In this document: positions 16,810 to 24,869 of the stretch, in pieces
Layout: each line of letters starts with the position of its first letter
Numbering within the stretch: the stretch's first letter is position 1
Origin: SW10 sp965657795
GTDB taxonomy: Bacteria; Verrucomicrobiota; Verrucomicrobiia; Verrucomicrobiales; Akkermansiaceae
Assembly: GCA_965657795.1 (NCBI GenBank)
Contig: CBFHQJ010000002.1
Span: 90,103-154,102 of the forward strand
Length of the DNA: 64,000 bases
Direction: 5' to 3'
The notes under the pieces: model-generated
What the model saw: only the letters and a program-made list of their open reading frames with translations
What the model was told of the DNA's origin: nothing
The model's database searches: none
Made by a program: the position numbers and the translations under genes

Positions 16810-17715
16810 ATGAGGATGGTAAAAAAATTTTTGAAGATCATTTTGTGGGGTATTGCTCTCACTTTGCTTTGGTTCGGTGTCATTAGGGGGACAAGTGGCA
16901 GTCGGGCCGTGACGGTTACCGGCCATGGCGGCGTTGCAGACAAGTGGGATGGAACTCTGAGGATCGGTTGTTACAACATCGCTCATGGTCGCGGTGAGGA
17001 GCCTGGAGGATCCAACTGGGAGGGTGGATCGAAGAAAGAGAGAAAGCAGAGGCTCGATGAAATTGCTGGTCTCATTCGGGAGCAGGATTTGGACCTAGTG
17101 ATTTTGAACGAGGTGGATTTCAACTGCACGTGGAGTAACGGTGTCAATCAGGCCCAAGCATTGGCTGAGGATTGTGGATATCCTTTTGTCGTTGAGCAGC
17201 GGAATCTGGATTTGGGCATTCCGTTTTTCCGGGTTGCGATCGGAAACGCGATTCTGAGTCGTTTCCCGATCGAAGATGCGAGTGGTGTGGAATACCCGGA
17301 AGTGAAATGGTGGGAGCCGATTGCCGCAGGGAAAAAGGAAGGCGTGAAAGTGGAGGTGAATTTGCCAGATGGCGAAAGCTTGGAGCTGTGTGGGGTGCAT
17401 ACTGAAACGAGAGATGCGAAGGTTCGCAAAGGATCGGTGGAGGCCTTGCTTAAGTCCGCCGGAGAGCGATCGGTTCTTGCTGGAGATTTCAATTCGGTGC
17501 GTGCCGGCGATGGCTCAACTGCGATTGATTTGGTCTTCAATGACGGTCGATGGAAAGAAGCTAAGGCGAGCGGAGCGACCTTTCCCACCGCGAAACCGGA
17601 GATCCGAATTGATTGGATTTTTGTTCCCTGGGGCTGGGAGGAGTTGAGCAGCAAGGTTCTGGTAAGCAACCTTTCCGATCACGCGATGGTGGTCGGAGAA
17701 TGGAAGGTGAAATAG
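16810..17715 (+). CDS. Endonuclease/exonuclease/phosphatase family protein, membrane-anchored
   Basis: A 301-residue protein with one N-terminal transmembrane helix (FLKIILWGIALTLLWFGVI) and an EEP-fold domain. Active-site stretches are RIGCYNIAHGRG, LVILNEVDFN (metal-binding Glu), SVLAGDFNSV (catalytic Asp and Asn) and SNLSDHAMVV (final Asp-His). The fold covers DNases, sphingomyelinase-like and inositol phosphatase-like enzymes, so the substrate is open; location outside the cytoplasmic membrane is suggested by the anchor. It is divergent from pyrD and ends six bases before the convergent zinc-ribbon gene. Confidence 0.8.
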   Translation: MRMVKKFLKIILWGIALTLLWFGVIRGTSGSRAVTVTGHGGVADKWDGTLRIGCYNIAHGRGEEPGGSNWEGGSKKERKQRLDEIAGLIREQDLDLVILNEVDFNCTWSNGVNQAQALAEDCGYPFVVEQRNLDLGIPFFRVAIGNAILSRFPIEDASGVEYPEVKWWEPIAAGKKEGVKVEVNLPDGESLELCGVHTETRDAKVRKGSVEALLKSAGERSVLAGDFNSVRAGDGSTAIDLVFNDGRWKEAKASGATFPTAKPEIRIDWIFVPWGWEELSSKVLVSNLSDHAMVVGEWKVK

Positions 17716-17720
17716 AGTCC

Positions 17721-18086
17721 TTACTTTTTCCGAAGCCGGATTGGCCCTTTGGCGTTAGAGGGATCGACCACCATACCTTTTTGGAGAATTTCGATTTGGC
17801 CACTTGCAACGAGGCGGCGGGCGGCTTGGCGGGTTTGTTCCATGTGATCGCGCCATCGACCCTCCGGGAAGATCGCGCGAGCGGCTTCGCTTGGGCAAAT
17901 TGTGGCTTGATTTGATCTTTGATTCAAAATTCCCAGAATGTTCTCTTCGATTTTTCGATCAAGAGCCTTGGGTTTCGATTTGCGGCAACGGGTCGAACAG
18001 TAGCTTATTTCATCCCAGTTCTTTTCCCACTTCTTGCGCCACTCGATGGCTCGTCCGCAGGTTTGGCAAAATTTATCAGGGGTCAT
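17721..18086 (-). CDS. DUF2256-DUF3253 fusion protein
   Basis: A 121-residue protein. The N-terminus (about 1-40) is a DUF2256 zinc-ribbon: CQTCGR, the WRKKWEKNWDEISYC core, then CRKSK. The rest (about 45-121) is DUF3253: CPSEAARAIFPEGRWR, then TRQAARRLVASGQIEI and a terminal KGPIRLRKK, a winged-helix-like pattern. Start ATG 18086 places the first zinc ligand near residue 7; the longer frame to 18182 crosses into the divergent gene. It diverges from the DUF2805 gene across 40 bases. In many genomes these families neighbour cryptochrome/photolyase genes, none of which is in this window. Biochemical function unknown. Confidence 0.75.
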   Translation of the reverse strand: MTPDKFCQTCGRAIEWRKKWEKNWDEISYCSTRCRKSKPKALDRKIEENILGILNQRSNQATICPSEAARAIFPEGRWRDHMEQTRQAARRLVASGQIEILQKGMVVDPSNAKGPIRLRKK

Positions 18087-18126
18087 CACAACTTGCGTTT
18101 TGGGGGAAGGGGTTGATTGATTAAAC

Positions 18127-18390
18127 GTGAGCGACGAATTGAGAAACAAGGTGATCCGAATGGCCTGGGAGGATCGCACCACCTTCGATGAGATTCAGAA
18201 GCAGACCGGATTGACCGAAGCCGAGGTCATAAAAGTGATGAGGGCGAGCCTTAAGGCGAGGAGTTTTAGGATGTGGCGAAAGCGGGTGAGTGGTCGGATG
18301 ACGAAACATGCCGGGAAGTTTCGGGAAAGTCGGCGCGAGATGAAAAGGGTTTCAGGTCGCGAGCTTCTTAACCGACAGGAAAGGGAGTGA
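18127..18390 (+). CDS. TIGR03643/DUF2805 family protein
   Basis: An 87-residue basic protein. The N-terminal half (IRMAWEDRTTFDEIQKQTGL, then TEAEVIKVMRASL) is the helix-turn-helix-like TIGR03643 core; the conserved SFRMWRKRVSGR follows and a basic C-terminus ends it. The start is a GTG at 18127. The gene diverges from the DUF2256-DUF3253 gene and its last 23 bases overlap the end of the ADP-ribosylglycohydrolase gene on the other strand. Role unknown; nucleic-acid binding is plausible from charge and fold. Confidence 0.75.
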   Translation: MSDELRNKVIRMAWEDRTTFDEIQKQTGLTEAEVIKVMRASLKARSFRMWRKRVSGRMTKHAGKFRESRREMKRVSGRELLNRQERE

Positions 18391-19321
18391 GGTCGAACCC
18401 GCCAGTTACTCTCATAGTTTCGGCAGCGACCAGCGAGCCTACGATCGCTCCGCGGTGGCAGCTGTCACCGCCGACTTTGGCATTCGCGATGACAGCTCCG
18501 GTGTAGTTTTCATGATATTTCCAGGCGAGATAAAGAGAGGCGGGGAAAGACTGGTCGATGTAGCAAGCGGGGCTGAGTTTTTGGCCAATGACGACTCGAT
18601 CATCCTGGCGTGACCATGTGGTGGCTTTTCGGGTTGAGAACCAATCTCCGGCTTGAGTCATCAGAGCCTCGCGGAGAGGGGTGCCATCGGCGATGGACTG
18701 CAGGAGGCGCGTGAGGCAATCTGCGGCTCGCAGCACGTTGGAATGTCGATGGGTAAGGGTGACGTGGGTTTTGATGGTCTGACGATGATCGCCTTCCGGA
18801 AGGGCCGCCCAGAGGGCGGGGACGGTGGCGAGTCCACCGATGTGTTCGTCGGAGATGCCGCACTTGAGGATGTCTTTCCCCTGAGCGTAGCGTGTGAAAA
18901 AGGCGCGATGGTATTCCTCGAGATAGGTATCGCGATGCCAACCCGGAGTGAGCATTAGGTCGATGTAGTTTTCGACCCAGTTGGTTGGTTTGTAGCTCCC
19001 GTTGACTTCAACCTGATCGTAGAGAGCTTCCGCAAGTTTGAAGTTCACCGTGTTTTCCCCGGCCTTGAGGTTTTGGTGATAGTGAATATTGCGCTGTCCC
19101 CAGCAGCGGGCTTGGTCGTGAAGGATGTCGCCCTTTTCGTTGATCGGGGTGTATTCGGATCGCCACAAGATACTGTCTGGATGGTGTGAAAGCGGAGGGA
19201 GATAGCGATCGAGATCCGGGTAATCCCGGTCCATCGCTTCTCGGTTGTAATACCAGTGAACCGGCATCGCGAAGGCATCAGCAATGAGCGAGCCATGGTA
19301 AGTGGCTTCGTGAATCGTCAT
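18368..19321 (-). CDS. ADP-ribosylglycohydrolase family protein
   Basis: A 317-residue soluble protein of the ARH/DraG fold, which removes ADP-ribose from proteins or small molecules with two Mg ions. Seen are the N-terminal GSLIADAFAMPVHWYY (usually GxxxGDAxG, here Ala-Asp-Ala) and the C-terminal metal-binding stretch GGDSCHRGAIVGSLVAA, corresponding to the canonical GGDTDT..A. The Thr-Asp-Thr of the canonical motif reads Ser-Cys-His, so one metal ligand differs and activity is uncertain. It stands between the DUF2805 gene and the DUF1552 gene. Length fits the family. Confidence 0.7.
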   Translation of the reverse strand: MTIHEATYHGSLIADAFAMPVHWYYNREAMDRDYPDLDRYLPPLSHHPDSILWRSEYTPINEKGDILHDQARCWGQRNIHYHQNLKAGENTVNFKLAEALYDQVEVNGSYKPTNWVENYIDLMLTPGWHRDTYLEEYHRAFFTRYAQGKDILKCGISDEHIGGLATVPALWAALPEGDHRQTIKTHVTLTHRHSNVLRAADCLTRLLQSIADGTPLREALMTQAGDWFSTRKATTWSRQDDRVVIGQKLSPACYIDQSFPASLYLAWKYHENYTGAVIANAKVGGDSCHRGAIVGSLVAAETMRVTGGFDLTPFPVG

Positions 19322-19372
19322 GAGTCACCTTCGACGGTGACTGCAATTTGTCGCGGGATTTTTTCGGCTCCG

Positions 19373-20716
19373 CTAAGCAATGAGCTCGGTCATTTCGCCG
19401 GTGCTGTCGACGAATCTTGAGCCGGGCATTCCGAGTCGGTTCGCCATGGTGACAAAGAGGTTGGAAAGAGGAACGTCGGAGCCAAAGCGGTGGTAGGCCC
19501 CGTGTTTGAGGCCGAGTTTGTCACCACCTGCGACAACGAGAGGATAGTTGGTATTGTTGTGGGTGGTGCTGTTGCTGCTGCCGTAGAGAACCATGGTGTG
19601 GTCGAGGAGAGTTCCCTCGTTTTCGCGGGTGTCTTGAAGGCGTTGCAGGAAGTATGAAAGTTGCTCGGCGCGGAAGCGATCCCACTTTCCGAGGGCTTCG
19701 GCTCCGCCGGGCTTGTTCCATCCGTGAGCGAGGCTGTGTTGGTTTTTGCCAAAGCCGAGCAGAGAGGGGAACTTGGTCGCGATGGAGGTCGCCCCGTTCA
19801 TGTTTCCCATCTGGTAAGTCAGGAAGCGGGTTGAGTCGGTCTGGATTGCAAGGAACATCAGATCGAGCATCGTCTTGATGAGATCGCCGGGAGTTTTGTC
19901 ATCGGCATCGAGATGAAGACCGGTGATTTCGATTTTGGGCTTGGGGATATCGAGCCACTTTTCAGAGCGCTCGACGCGTTGTTCAATCTGACGAACGGAT
20001 TGGAGATACTCGTCGAATTTGTCCTGATCTTGTTTTCCGAGTTTGCGGCGCACCGACTTGGAATGCTCAAGAACAAGGTCGAGCATGTGGTCGGAGTTCT
20101 CGAGTTCCTGTCGTCTCGAGTTGATGCTTTTGTCTTCTTTCCCGAAGAGGCGGTTGAAAACGAGACGAGGGTTGTGGAGTGCGGGTACGGGCTGTCCGCT
20201 GCGGCTGAAGGAGAGGGTGCTGGAGCGGGTCGCTTCGCCTACGCCGCCATCGACCGAAAGACTAAGTGAGCGGTAGCGGGTATCGTCGCCGAGCTTGGCG
20301 GCAAGGAGTTGGTCAAGCGAGACCGAGTTCTTAAGCTGGCCTCCTTTTAATTCAGCGGCGGTGAGGAAAATATCAGCGGTGTCGTGGCCGCCGATTTTTC
20401 GTCCGTTGGGGTGTGAAAGTCCTCCTAAAATCGAGACCTGTTTGCGGAGGGGTTCGAGAGATTTGAGGCTTTCGTTGAACTGAAAATCGCGACCTTCGGC
20501 ATCAGGGAACCATTGCCATTTTGCTTCGGGGTTGGCTTTGTTTTTACTCTTCCGGGGAAGGCTGACGCCATAGGGGAAGTAGATCGCGCAAAAGCGTTTT
20601 GGGCGGACGGCGTTTTTGACGTCCGCAGCCATACATTCGAGGAAGGGGAGCGAAAGGGAAGCGCCCAGGCCTTGCAGGAAGGTGCGGCGGGGAAGGTGCC
20701 AGGATTTGCGACTCAT
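19373..20716 (-). CDS. DUF1552 domain protein, Tat-exported (copy 1)
   Basis: A 447-residue protein beginning with a twin-arginine signal (PRRTFLQGLGASLSLPFLE). The body matches DUF1552, a family near-confined to Planctomycetes, Verrucomicrobia and relatives: CAIYFPYGVSLP, then LGGLSHPNG.KIGGHDTADIFLT, TLSFSRSGQPVP and a C-terminal HNNTNYPLVVAGG followed by LSNLFVTMANRLG. Part of the fold resembles the alkaline-phosphatase superfamily DUF1501 group. It is three bases downstream of a DUF1592 cytochrome gene, an invariant pairing that recurs at 53219-57096. Catalytic activity has not been assigned to the family. Confidence 0.85.
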   Translation of the reverse strand: MSRKSWHLPRRTFLQGLGASLSLPFLECMAADVKNAVRPKRFCAIYFPYGVSLPRKSKNKANPEAKWQWFPDAEGRDFQFNESLKSLEPLRKQVSILGGLSHPNGRKIGGHDTADIFLTAAELKGGQLKNSVSLDQLLAAKLGDDTRYRSLSLSVDGGVGEATRSSTLSFSRSGQPVPALHNPRLVFNRLFGKEDKSINSRRQELENSDHMLDLVLEHSKSVRRKLGKQDQDKFDEYLQSVRQIEQRVERSEKWLDIPKPKIEITGLHLDADDKTPGDLIKTMLDLMFLAIQTDSTRFLTYQMGNMNGATSIATKFPSLLGFGKNQHSLAHGWNKPGGAEALGKWDRFRAEQLSYFLQRLQDTRENEGTLLDHTMVLYGSSNSTTHNNTNYPLVVAGGDKLGLKHGAYHRFGSDVPLSNLFVTMANRLGMPGSRFVDSTGEMTELIA

Positions 20717-20719
20717 GAT

Positions 20720-23077
20720 TTACTTAGTTTGGAATGTTTTGCTGGCCACGACCAGATGAATCAAATCTTTGATCCGGTATTCTGATTCGATGAACTTTTC
20801 GGTGAGTTCATCCACGGATTTTTCGTCGACAAGCTCGAGACGGCGGCCGAGGGCGTAGGTGAGAAGTTTGCTGGTAAAGGCGCGGGCGAATTGATCGCGG
20901 CGATGTTTGAGGAGGTAGTTTTTGAGGCCTGCGATTCCGTCGACTGCGTTGCCGTCGGGAAGGGTGGCTTCTGCGAGAACAGGGAGTTTGATGATGCCCT
21001 TGCCTTTGATCTTTTTGCGAAGGATTTTTTTTCGCCACAACCCGTCGGCGCCGAAGTTTTCGAGGGATATTCCCCAAGGGTCGATCCCTCGATGGCATTC
21101 GTTGCAGGAGACCTGCTTGCGGTGCTCGGCGAGTTGTTCGCGGATGGAGAGTCTTGCGAAATTTGGATCAGTGGAATCGAGATCGGGAACGTTGGGTGGC
21201 GGAGGTGCCGGGGGATCACCGAGAAGGCGTTCGCGGATCCAAACAGCGCGTTTGACTGGGTGGGAGTCTGCGCCGGTTGAGTTGCCGACGAGGACGCTGC
21301 CTTGGGTGAGGACACCGCCGCGGTAGTCTTCAGATTTCAGGTAAACACGTTCGAAGTTGCTGCCCTTTGGCCCGGTGAGACCGTAGTGTTTTGCCAGCGA
21401 TTCATCCAGCATGGTGAAGTTGGAATCGAGGATGTTGAGGGCGCTAAGGTTCTTTTGAAAGAGCTCGCCGAAAAAGTGCAGCGTCTCGCCGCGCATTGAC
21501 GCTTTGAGAGAAGAATCGAATTTTGGGTAGAAGTTGGGGTTGATGGCGACGCGCTGAAGGGCCCCGACATCGAGCCATTGATCGGCGAATTGTTCGACGA
21601 ATTGCCACGAGCGCTTGTCGGAGATCATGCGGGAGATTTCCTTTTGAAGAACCTCTGGCTGGCTGAGGGTTCCCTTCTTGGCGAGGCTGAAGAGTTGTGG
21701 GTCGGGCATGCTGCTCCAAAGAAAGTAGGAGAGGCGCGAGGCTAGTTCCCAATCGCTGACGGGGCGCTTTGAGGAGCCCGAGGGTTCGACAAGATAGAGG
21801 AAGTCGGGCGAGATCAAAACCATGGCGAGTGTTTCGCGGATCGCTTCTTCAAAGCTCTCCATCCTGGGGCGGGCTGATTTGAAGAATCGCAAGTAAGGGG
21901 AGATTTCCTCGTCTGCAATGAGCCGTCGAAAAGCCTTGCTCATGAAGTTCCGGAGGACAGCTTTGGAGTAGGCCTCTTCGTTCGAACGGGACTTGGACGG
22001 AAAGAGAATATTGGTGTGATGGGATGGCGGCCAATCGTTGAAGATCGGGCCGGTAAAAGTCATCGAGGCCACTTCGATTTGCGGATAGGTCAGGGGGCCT
22101 TTTTGAGCTTTTTGCTTCTTTCCTTTGCCGCGTGCTTTGAGCGGTTTGTCCCGGCCCTCGGCATAGGCGTTGTCGAGCCACAGAAGGAGGCCGGGAAACT
22201 TGCTTTGGGTCTTACTGGGGAGCGGGAAGTTTTCGATGCGGGCGCGGAACTCGATCGTTTGCCAATCTTCGGAGGTGACGTCGACCGGCGTAATGAATCC
22301 GCGCGGGGCTTGCACATCGGCCCGGTAGCCGATGGCGGCTCGGAGCCGGGGATAGCCCCGGCCTGCCGCGAATTGTGCTCTTACCTTCGCCTGAATTAGG
22401 ATTTCACCTTCCTCGGGGTAATCCATCAACTTGGCGACAAATTGCTGATCCTTGTCAAGAAGGTGGCTGCCGCGGTTCTTATCCTTCACGGTTTTGGTAA
22501 ACTCGTTTTCAAAGACCTCGGGTTGAGATCCGGTGACGATGGCTTTGGCGAGACCTTTGCGGGCGGCTTCGAGGTAATATTCAAGTTGGAGGTCGGACAT
22601 CTGGAGGACCTCACCATTGTTGCGGAAGCCGTCTTCGGAAAGGGCTTCGGGGGGAAGGTTTTTGGTGTAGTCCATTTCGATGCCGAGGAGGTCGCGCATC
22701 GTGTTTTGGTATTCGGTCCGATTAAGGCGGCGAAGGATGACGCGGCCATCGGTGTGCTTCTGAGCCGCAACGACGGCATCAATTTTCTGCGTGATCCAGG
22801 AGGTTAGAATTTTGAGCTCTGCCGGAGGAAGGGGCTCTTCCTTTTCGGGTGGCATTTCTGAAAGGTTGAGGACGTCCCGGACATCGTGCCAGGTTTCGGC
22901 GGCAACGCGGTCCTTGAGGAGGTTGCTCGGGAGCGTGTCGAGCCGGAGATCACCTTTTTGCTTCTTCTCCCCGTGACACTTGAAACAGCGATGTTCGAGG
23001 ATGGGTTTGACCTGTTCCTCGAAGTTAATAGCTGCTGGGACTAGAGCGCTCGCGAGTAGCAGGACGGAGAGGGTCAA
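20720..23077 (-). CDS. DUF1592-type multidomain cytochrome c-like protein (copy 1)
   Basis: A 785-residue exported protein with domains in the usual order: planctomycete-type cytochrome c (CFKCH, about residue 31), DUF1587 (RLNRTEYQNTMRDLLGIE), DUF1595, DUF1592 (RLSYFLWSSMPD, then a QFADQWLDVGAL core), DUF1588 (YRGGVLTQGSVLVGNSTGA, with a second CNECH heme site) and DUF1585 at the C-terminus (LTYALGRRLELVD). The signal peptide precedes the first heme motif by about ten residues. Two CxxCH sites suggest electron transfer. It is three bases upstream of the DUF1552 gene. The role of these modules is unproven. Confidence 0.85.
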   Translation of the reverse strand: MTLSVLLLASALVPAAINFEEQVKPILEHRCFKCHGEKKQKGDLRLDTLPSNLLKDRVAAETWHDVRDVLNLSEMPPEKEEPLPPAELKILTSWITQKIDAVVAAQKHTDGRVILRRLNRTEYQNTMRDLLGIEMDYTKNLPPEALSEDGFRNNGEVLQMSDLQLEYYLEAARKGLAKAIVTGSQPEVFENEFTKTVKDKNRGSHLLDKDQQFVAKLMDYPEEGEILIQAKVRAQFAAGRGYPRLRAAIGYRADVQAPRGFITPVDVTSEDWQTIEFRARIENFPLPSKTQSKFPGLLLWLDNAYAEGRDKPLKARGKGKKQKAQKGPLTYPQIEVASMTFTGPIFNDWPPSHHTNILFPSKSRSNEEAYSKAVLRNFMSKAFRRLIADEEISPYLRFFKSARPRMESFEEAIRETLAMVLISPDFLYLVEPSGSSKRPVSDWELASRLSYFLWSSMPDPQLFSLAKKGTLSQPEVLQKEISRMISDKRSWQFVEQFADQWLDVGALQRVAINPNFYPKFDSSLKASMRGETLHFFGELFQKNLSALNILDSNFTMLDESLAKHYGLTGPKGSNFERVYLKSEDYRGGVLTQGSVLVGNSTGADSHPVKRAVWIRERLLGDPPAPPPPNVPDLDSTDPNFARLSIREQLAEHRKQVSCNECHRGIDPWGISLENFGADGLWRKKILRKKIKGKGIIKLPVLAEATLPDGNAVDGIAGLKNYLLKHRRDQFARAFTSKLLTYALGRRLELVDEKSVDELTEKFIESEYRIKDLIHLVVASKTFQTK

Positions 23078-23130
23078 AGATGAGGCGGAAATTTTGATGG
23101 GACTGATACCAAGTTGCTTTGCCCGGTCTT

Positions 23131-23559
23131 TCAGTTTGAGGGGGTTCCTGGGTTCTGAGCCTGTTTGATTTGTTGCTGGTATGCTTGGGATTTTGCTTCA
23201 GCGATCCGCAAGTTTAGATCCGTGGCAATTTGCTTTATCGGGTTGGAGTGTCTCAAAATTTTGACTTTAAACGTTCGGCCGCGCTGCGGTTCGAAATCGT
23301 CAAAGGTTCCCGGTGCACTCGCTTTAAGGGTTGCGGTAATTTTCCATGGAGAATGCCATGGTCGATCCACGGAAATTGATTCGAGGGCTTCATAAGGAAT
23401 CATCTTTTGAAATCTGACGGGTAGAGGGCCCCCAACACTTATCGAAGCTCGTGTTGAGATTTCGAGCCCGTTCTCAAGTACTCTGGCATGACCAAAAAAA
23501 CGGGCGAAGACGCTCCCTTTTTTGAGGTGGCAAAATTCAAAAGTGGGTTCCGATAACAT
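23131..23559 (-). CDS. Hypothetical protein
   Basis: A 142-residue protein without signal peptide or membrane segment: a beta-rich first half (VFARFFGHARVLENG, then LPVRFQKMIPYEALESI) and a helical Gln-rich C-terminus (AYQQQIKQAQ). It is 54 bases upstream of the cytochrome gene on the same strand, so it could be part of that unit, though the match is only positional. I do not recognise the family. Confidence 0.45.
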   Translation of the reverse strand: MLSEPTFEFCHLKKGSVFARFFGHARVLENGLEISTRASISVGGPLPVRFQKMIPYEALESISVDRPWHSPWKITATLKASAPGTFDDFEPQRGRTFKVKILRHSNPIKQIATDLNLRIAEAKSQAYQQQIKQAQNPGTPSN

Positions 23560-23636
23560 GGCAGTGATAGGGCGTTTGGCGAAGGTAAGTGAAATTTGGG
23601 TCGCTATTCCGAGGTAGGTGGAAAAATGTTCAGGGA

Positions 23637-23660
23637 TAGCAATGGTCTTTTAAATTGCTA
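23637..23660. repeat. Inverted repeat in the hemW downstream region
   Basis: TAGCAAT (23637-23643) and ATTGCTA (23654-23660) form a 7-bp stem with a 10-base loop in the 162-base gap between hemW and the hypothetical gene. On the minus strand a TTTTT run follows about 10 bases later, so a weak terminator for hemW is possible. Confidence 0.3.
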
Positions 23661-23721
23661 CTTCTTGCCTGGGTAATGGGATTTTCGATTTCTTAATGAG
23701 GAGGTTTCAACTTTGATTCTT

Positions 23722-24804
23722 CTAAGCCAGTTCGGCAGCGATGGAATCGACGAGGAGCGGGCCTTCTCCGATGAGGCGAAGGTGCGTTCTTGTTTCTTCG
23801 ACGAGGTGGTTGATGGGGGCGAGGTTGGTTCCGGGGGATAGAAATTTTAAAGGGAGTCCTTCGGCGGTGCGGAGTTGCAGGGCGATTCGTTCGAGGCGCC
23901 AGGCCTCGTCGTCGAGGACTTCGATGTCGTCCTGAGCGTGGCCGACGGATTCGATTCGCTTGAGGTAGTCGGCGGTGTCGCAGACGTTTTGGTGTCGGGT
24001 GCGGTTGAGGGTGGAGACGGCGGAGGGACCGAGGCCCAGGTAGTCGTTGCCGACCCAGTAGCCTTCGTTATGTCGGGAGCGTTTTCCGGGAAGTGCGTAG
24101 TTGGAGGTTTCGTAGTGTTCGAAGCCGGCGCCGGTGAGGATTTCCTCGGCGAGGGTAAACATTTTGGCGTTAAGATCGGGATCGTCGGAGAAGTCGCCGG
24201 ATTGAAATTGTTCGAAGAAGGAGGTGTCTTCCTCGTAGGTGAGATTGTATGCGGAGAGGTGGTCCGGTTGGAGGGCGAGGGCTTGGGTGAGGGTGTCTTC
24301 CCAGTCGAGAAGAGTTTGGCCGGGAACGGAGAAAATGAGGTCAATATTGACCTCAAGGTCGGTGGCCTCGCGGAGAAGGTGGACGGAGGTGATGGCCTGC
24401 ATGGGAGTGTGCTCGCGTCCGAGGGTTTCGAGATGTTTGCCGAGGAAGGATTGCACGCCGAGAGAGACGCGGCTGATGCCAAGGTCTTGGTAGAGTTGCG
24501 CGGTGCGGGTGGTGAAGGTGGCGGGGTTTGCCTCGAGGGTGATTTCCTCGATGGATGAGAAATCGAAGATGTCCCGCAAGCCGGTGAAAAGTCGCGTGAG
24601 GTGGGTGGGAGAAAGCATGGAGGGCGTGCCGCCGCCGAAGTAGATGGTCTTGAGAAGTGGGAGGTCTTTTCCGGAGTGGTGGTGGGCTTCTACGAGAAGG
24701 GCGTCGACGAAGGCTCCGAGATCAGTTTTACCGGGGGTGTGCTTGTAGAAGGAGCAGTAGGGGCAAATGCGGTGACAAAAGGGAATGTGGAGGTAGAGAT
24801 GCAC
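23722..24804 (-). CDS. hemW: HemW, heme chaperone-type radical SAM protein
   Basis: A radical SAM protein related to oxygen-independent coproporphyrinogen oxidase HemN but belonging to the HemW group, which binds heme and is thought to insert it into apoproteins. The 4Fe-4S site CHRICPYCSF has three Cys and then Phe, the HemW rather than HemN pattern. SAM-binding stretches FGGGTPS and EITLEANPAT follow. The GTG at 24804 gives the typical MHLYLHIPFC start; the ATG at 24840 adds 12 residues without family support. It is divergent from the squalene/phytoene synthase gene with a heptameric repeat across the junction. HemN-type anaerobic activity is not expected. Confidence 0.85.
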   Translation of the reverse strand: MHLYLHIPFCHRICPYCSFYKHTPGKTDLGAFVDALLVEAHHHSGKDLPLLKTIYFGGGTPSMLSPTHLTRLFTGLRDIFDFSSIEEITLEANPATFTTRTAQLYQDLGISRVSLGVQSFLGKHLETLGREHTPMQAITSVHLLREATDLEVNIDLIFSVPGQTLLDWEDTLTQALALQPDHLSAYNLTYEEDTSFFEQFQSGDFSDDPDLNAKMFTLAEEILTGAGFEHYETSNYALPGKRSRHNEGYWVGNDYLGLGPSAVSTLNRTRHQNVCDTADYLKRIESVGHAQDDIEVLDDEAWRLERIALQLRTAEGLPLKFLSPGTNLAPINHLVEETRTHLRLIGEGPLLVDSIAAELA

Positions 24805-24815
24805 TTGCCAAACAA

Positions 24816-24850
24816 TGAACTTTGAACATTGAACTCTCAACGCTGAACTG
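24816..24850. repeat. Five heptameric tandem repeats (TGAACNN)
   Basis: Five consecutive 7-base units: TGAACTT, TGAACAT, TGAACTC, TCAACGC, TGAACTG. They span the start region between the divergent hemW and squalene/phytoene synthase genes. The TGAAC core is kept in four of five units. They could be a regulator binding array or a short tandem repeat family. Confidence 0.7.
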
Positions 24851-24869
24851 GGAGAAGTCGTGGGTAGCG

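Noticed and set aside
15699..16943. Full-length pyrD frame from 16943
   Set aside because: The N-terminal extension of 74 residues runs into the divergent gene at 16810 and has no family likeness; GTG 16721 gives the standard start.
18086..18182. N-terminal extension of the DUF2256-DUF3253 gene
   Set aside because: The extra residues lie before the zinc ribbon and cross the start of the divergent gene.
24816..24850. CRISPR-like array
   Set aside because: Units are 7 bases and contiguous with no spacers, unlike CRISPR repeats of 23-47 bases.
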